A stretch of 64,000 nt of DNA from Domibacillus indicus (GTDB lineage: Bacteria; Bacillota; Bacilli; Bacillales; Domibacillaceae): assembly GCF_000970685.1 (NCBI RefSeq), contig NZ_LAJB01000002.1, forward strand, positions 341,854 to 405,853. Direction: 5' to 3'. Of the stretch, positions 62,776 through 64,000 are shown piece by piece. The notes below the pieces were generated by a model. The model saw only the letters and a program-made list of their open reading frames with translations, had not been told where the DNA came from and made no database searches. Position 1 is the stretch's first letter; each line of letters opens with the position of its first letter. Position numbers and translations under genes: made by a program.

Positions 62776-64000
62776 TTAACACTGGTCAAGCAGTTCAATG
62801 CTTTTTTGCTTTATATTCATGCCGTCAAATCCCATGCCCACGCACGATGGGCAGCCATTCTCGCACGGGCATCTGCGGATCAAATCCTGGGCGGCTTTTT
62901 TCACTTCCTCAAACCGCTTGTACACATCCTCGGCAAGGCCGATTCCGCCCGGATAATGATCATACAGAAAAATTGTCGGAATCCCGGTATGGGCAGCTTT
63001 AATTTGGGAGGTAACATGAATATCGCTTTTATCGCACATTGTATGGATCGGCACAACGTGATGCAGCACGTTCGCCACACCCATCAAAATGTGCTCAAGC
63101 GATTTCTCAGGCTCTTCCCGCTTCCATTCAAGCCACACGGCGCTTGTGTGAATTTCTTCTTCTGGCAGTGTAATCGGCCCCGATCCAATATTTTCAAACG
63201 TCGTCATTTTAATTTTTTTGAAAATCGTCGGCAAAATGTTCACCGTCACATCTCCATAATGAACAGCAGACTGCTCCTGCTCTTTGGTACGGTCCACTTC
63301 CAGCACTTTCAGCTGCACGGCAAGGTTTGCGTCTGTATAATATTCCACGTCTACCTGCCGAACATAAGCTTTTTTATGTTCCCAGTCGAGCTTTTCCACT
63401 TGATACTGAATGCCTTCATGCAGGTAAATCGCTTCATCGTGCAAAAGCGTCATCGCACTGAGCCGGTCCATCTCCCCGATAATTTTTACATTGGCGGTTT
63501 CCGACTGGTCAACGATTACAACATTTTCCTGCGCAGCAGACCGGAGGCTGATATTCGAAGCCGGGAACGATTCGTGTGACCAGTGGTATTTGCCGCTATT
63601 ATAATGAAGAACCCGCTCTTCTCTCAAGTAATCAAGAATATCGGCCACTTCCATCGGGCCGAATGATTCGGTTTCCTGGAATGGAAGCTCATAGGCGGCG
63701 CATTTTAAATGATCCACTAAAATAATTAAATTTTCCGGATTGATGCGTGCCGATTCGGGATTCCGTTCAAAAAAGTAATCCGGGTTCTGGACAACATACT
63801 GGTCGATCGGCGCGGAGCCCGCGACCATTACGATGACGGATTCACCGTGACGGCGTCCGGCACGGCCTGCCTGCTGCCAGGTGCTGGCAACGCTTCCGGG
63901 GTATCCTGTCATCACACATACCTGCAGCTGGCCAATATCGACGCCAAGCTCAAGGGCATTCGTGCTTACCACCCCTAATATATCGCCATCACGCAGGCCT
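62776..64000 (-). CDS. mrfA: MrfA (YprA) DEXH helicase, C-terminal part (start beyond right edge)
   Basis: About 408 residues of the C-terminal part are visible; the N-terminus and start lie outside the window. VVSTNALELGVDIGQLQVCV and WQQAGRAGRRHGESVIV are helicase motifs V and VI, and the DUF1998-type end has four cysteines in RRCPCENGCPSCVGMG, the metal-binding signature of the MrfA family. It is a superfamily 2 DNA helicase acting with MrfB. Both genes are leftward and closely linked. Confidence 0.93.
   Translation of the reverse strand, partial: GLRDGDILGVVSTNALELGVDIGQLQVCVMTGYPGSVASTWQQAGRAGRRHGESVIVMVAGSAPIDQYVVQNPDYFFERNPESARINPENLIILVDHLKCAAYELPFQETESFGPMEVADILDYLREERVLHYNSGKYHWSHESFPASNISLRSAAQENVVIVDQSETANVKIIGEMDRLSAMTLLHDEAIYLHEGIQYQVEKLDWEHKKAYVRQVDVEYYTDANLAVQLKVLEVDRTKEQEQSAVHYGDVTVNILPTIFKKIKMTTFENIGSGPITLPEEEIHTSAVWLEWKREEPEKSLEHILMGVANVLHHVVPIHTMCDKSDIHVTSQIKAAHTGIPTIFLYDHYPGGIGLAEDVYKRFEEVKKAAQDLIRRCPCENGCPSCVGMGFDGMNIKQKSIELLDQC

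Noticed and set aside
62392-63579. 395-codon rightward frame across mrfA and mrfB
   Set aside because: It is antisense to two well-recognised genes; the composition (rich in His, Phe, Cys) is typical of a shadow frame.

Overview
The window is a chromosomal segment of an endospore-forming member of the Bacillaceae. I base this on strong AGGAGG-type ribosome binding sites, many GTG and TTG starts, a type-B RNase P RNA, and gene order like that of Bacillus subtilis (xpt-pbuX, ypsC-rnpB-gpsB, mrfB-mrfA, dynA, ypeQ-ypeP-ypdQ-ypcP, brxA-thyA, ypmR-ypmS-msrA-msrB, deoD-yodJ-ctp). Spo0M and CotF-like coat proteins fit a spore former. I cannot fix the genus. I saw no tRNA, 5S/16S/23S rRNA, CRISPR array, prophage or insertion sequence.

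Layout. 1-5.8 kb: the end of a chemotaxis receptor, a membrane-anchored serine hydrolase, five small membrane proteins on both strands, and a MATE exporter. 5.8-16.1 kb: a sugar uptake and sensing locus. The YtfQRT-YjfF ABC transporter is transcribed leftward. Diverging from it are a chemoreceptor-like membrane protein with a decayed signalling tip, a YesM-type histidine kinase and a YesN-type AraC response regulator. The shared intergenic region carries two cre-like operators, each beside a TATAAT box, and a pair of 13-bp direct repeats. 16-24 kb: carboxylesterase, KtrB/KtrD-type K+ channel subunit, cysteine-less rhodanese, C-terminal processing protease, YodJ peptidase, DeoD, Spo0M, YozE. 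24.9-34.9 kb: methionine sulfoxide reductases with YpmR/YpmS, a PCYCGC lipoprotein, a cREC protein, DegV, a TrpXYZ-like ABC transporter, acyltransferase, dihydrofolate reductase, YetF. 35-40.3 kb: mannitol operon mtlA-mtlR-mtlD, lying between dfrA and thyA. 40.6-47.7 kb: thyA-methyltransferase-brxA-ypgR, mntR, two RNase H-fold genes in divergent orientation, YpcP, a sulfurtransferase. 47.7-56.7 kb: the tandem dynamin DynA, small proteins, CheX, a diguanylate cyclase, a YndM-like membrane protein, two CotF-like proteins. 56.9-64 kb: guanine-riboswitch-controlled xpt-pbuX, YpsC, rnpB, GpsB, and the repair pair MrfB/MrfA (MrfA runs off the right edge).

Most unusual signals. (1) The receptor-like protein coupled to a YesMN pair and a sugar ABC transporter. 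(2) A small repeat that sits just downstream of the stop codons of msrB, pbuX and thyA, each time between duplicated copies of the local gene-end or terminator sequence. (3) A second, larger dispersed intergenic repeat near 16.2 and 29.4 kb. (4) Terminators whose T-run abuts the ribosome binding site of the next gene (yozE, ypgR). (5) A strong hairpin inside the ytfQ-ytfR junction. (6) An xpt leader in which the terminator's 3' arm has a second possible partner.

Start sites were chosen by ribosome binding site and family alignment, so several coding regions are shorter than the longest open frame.
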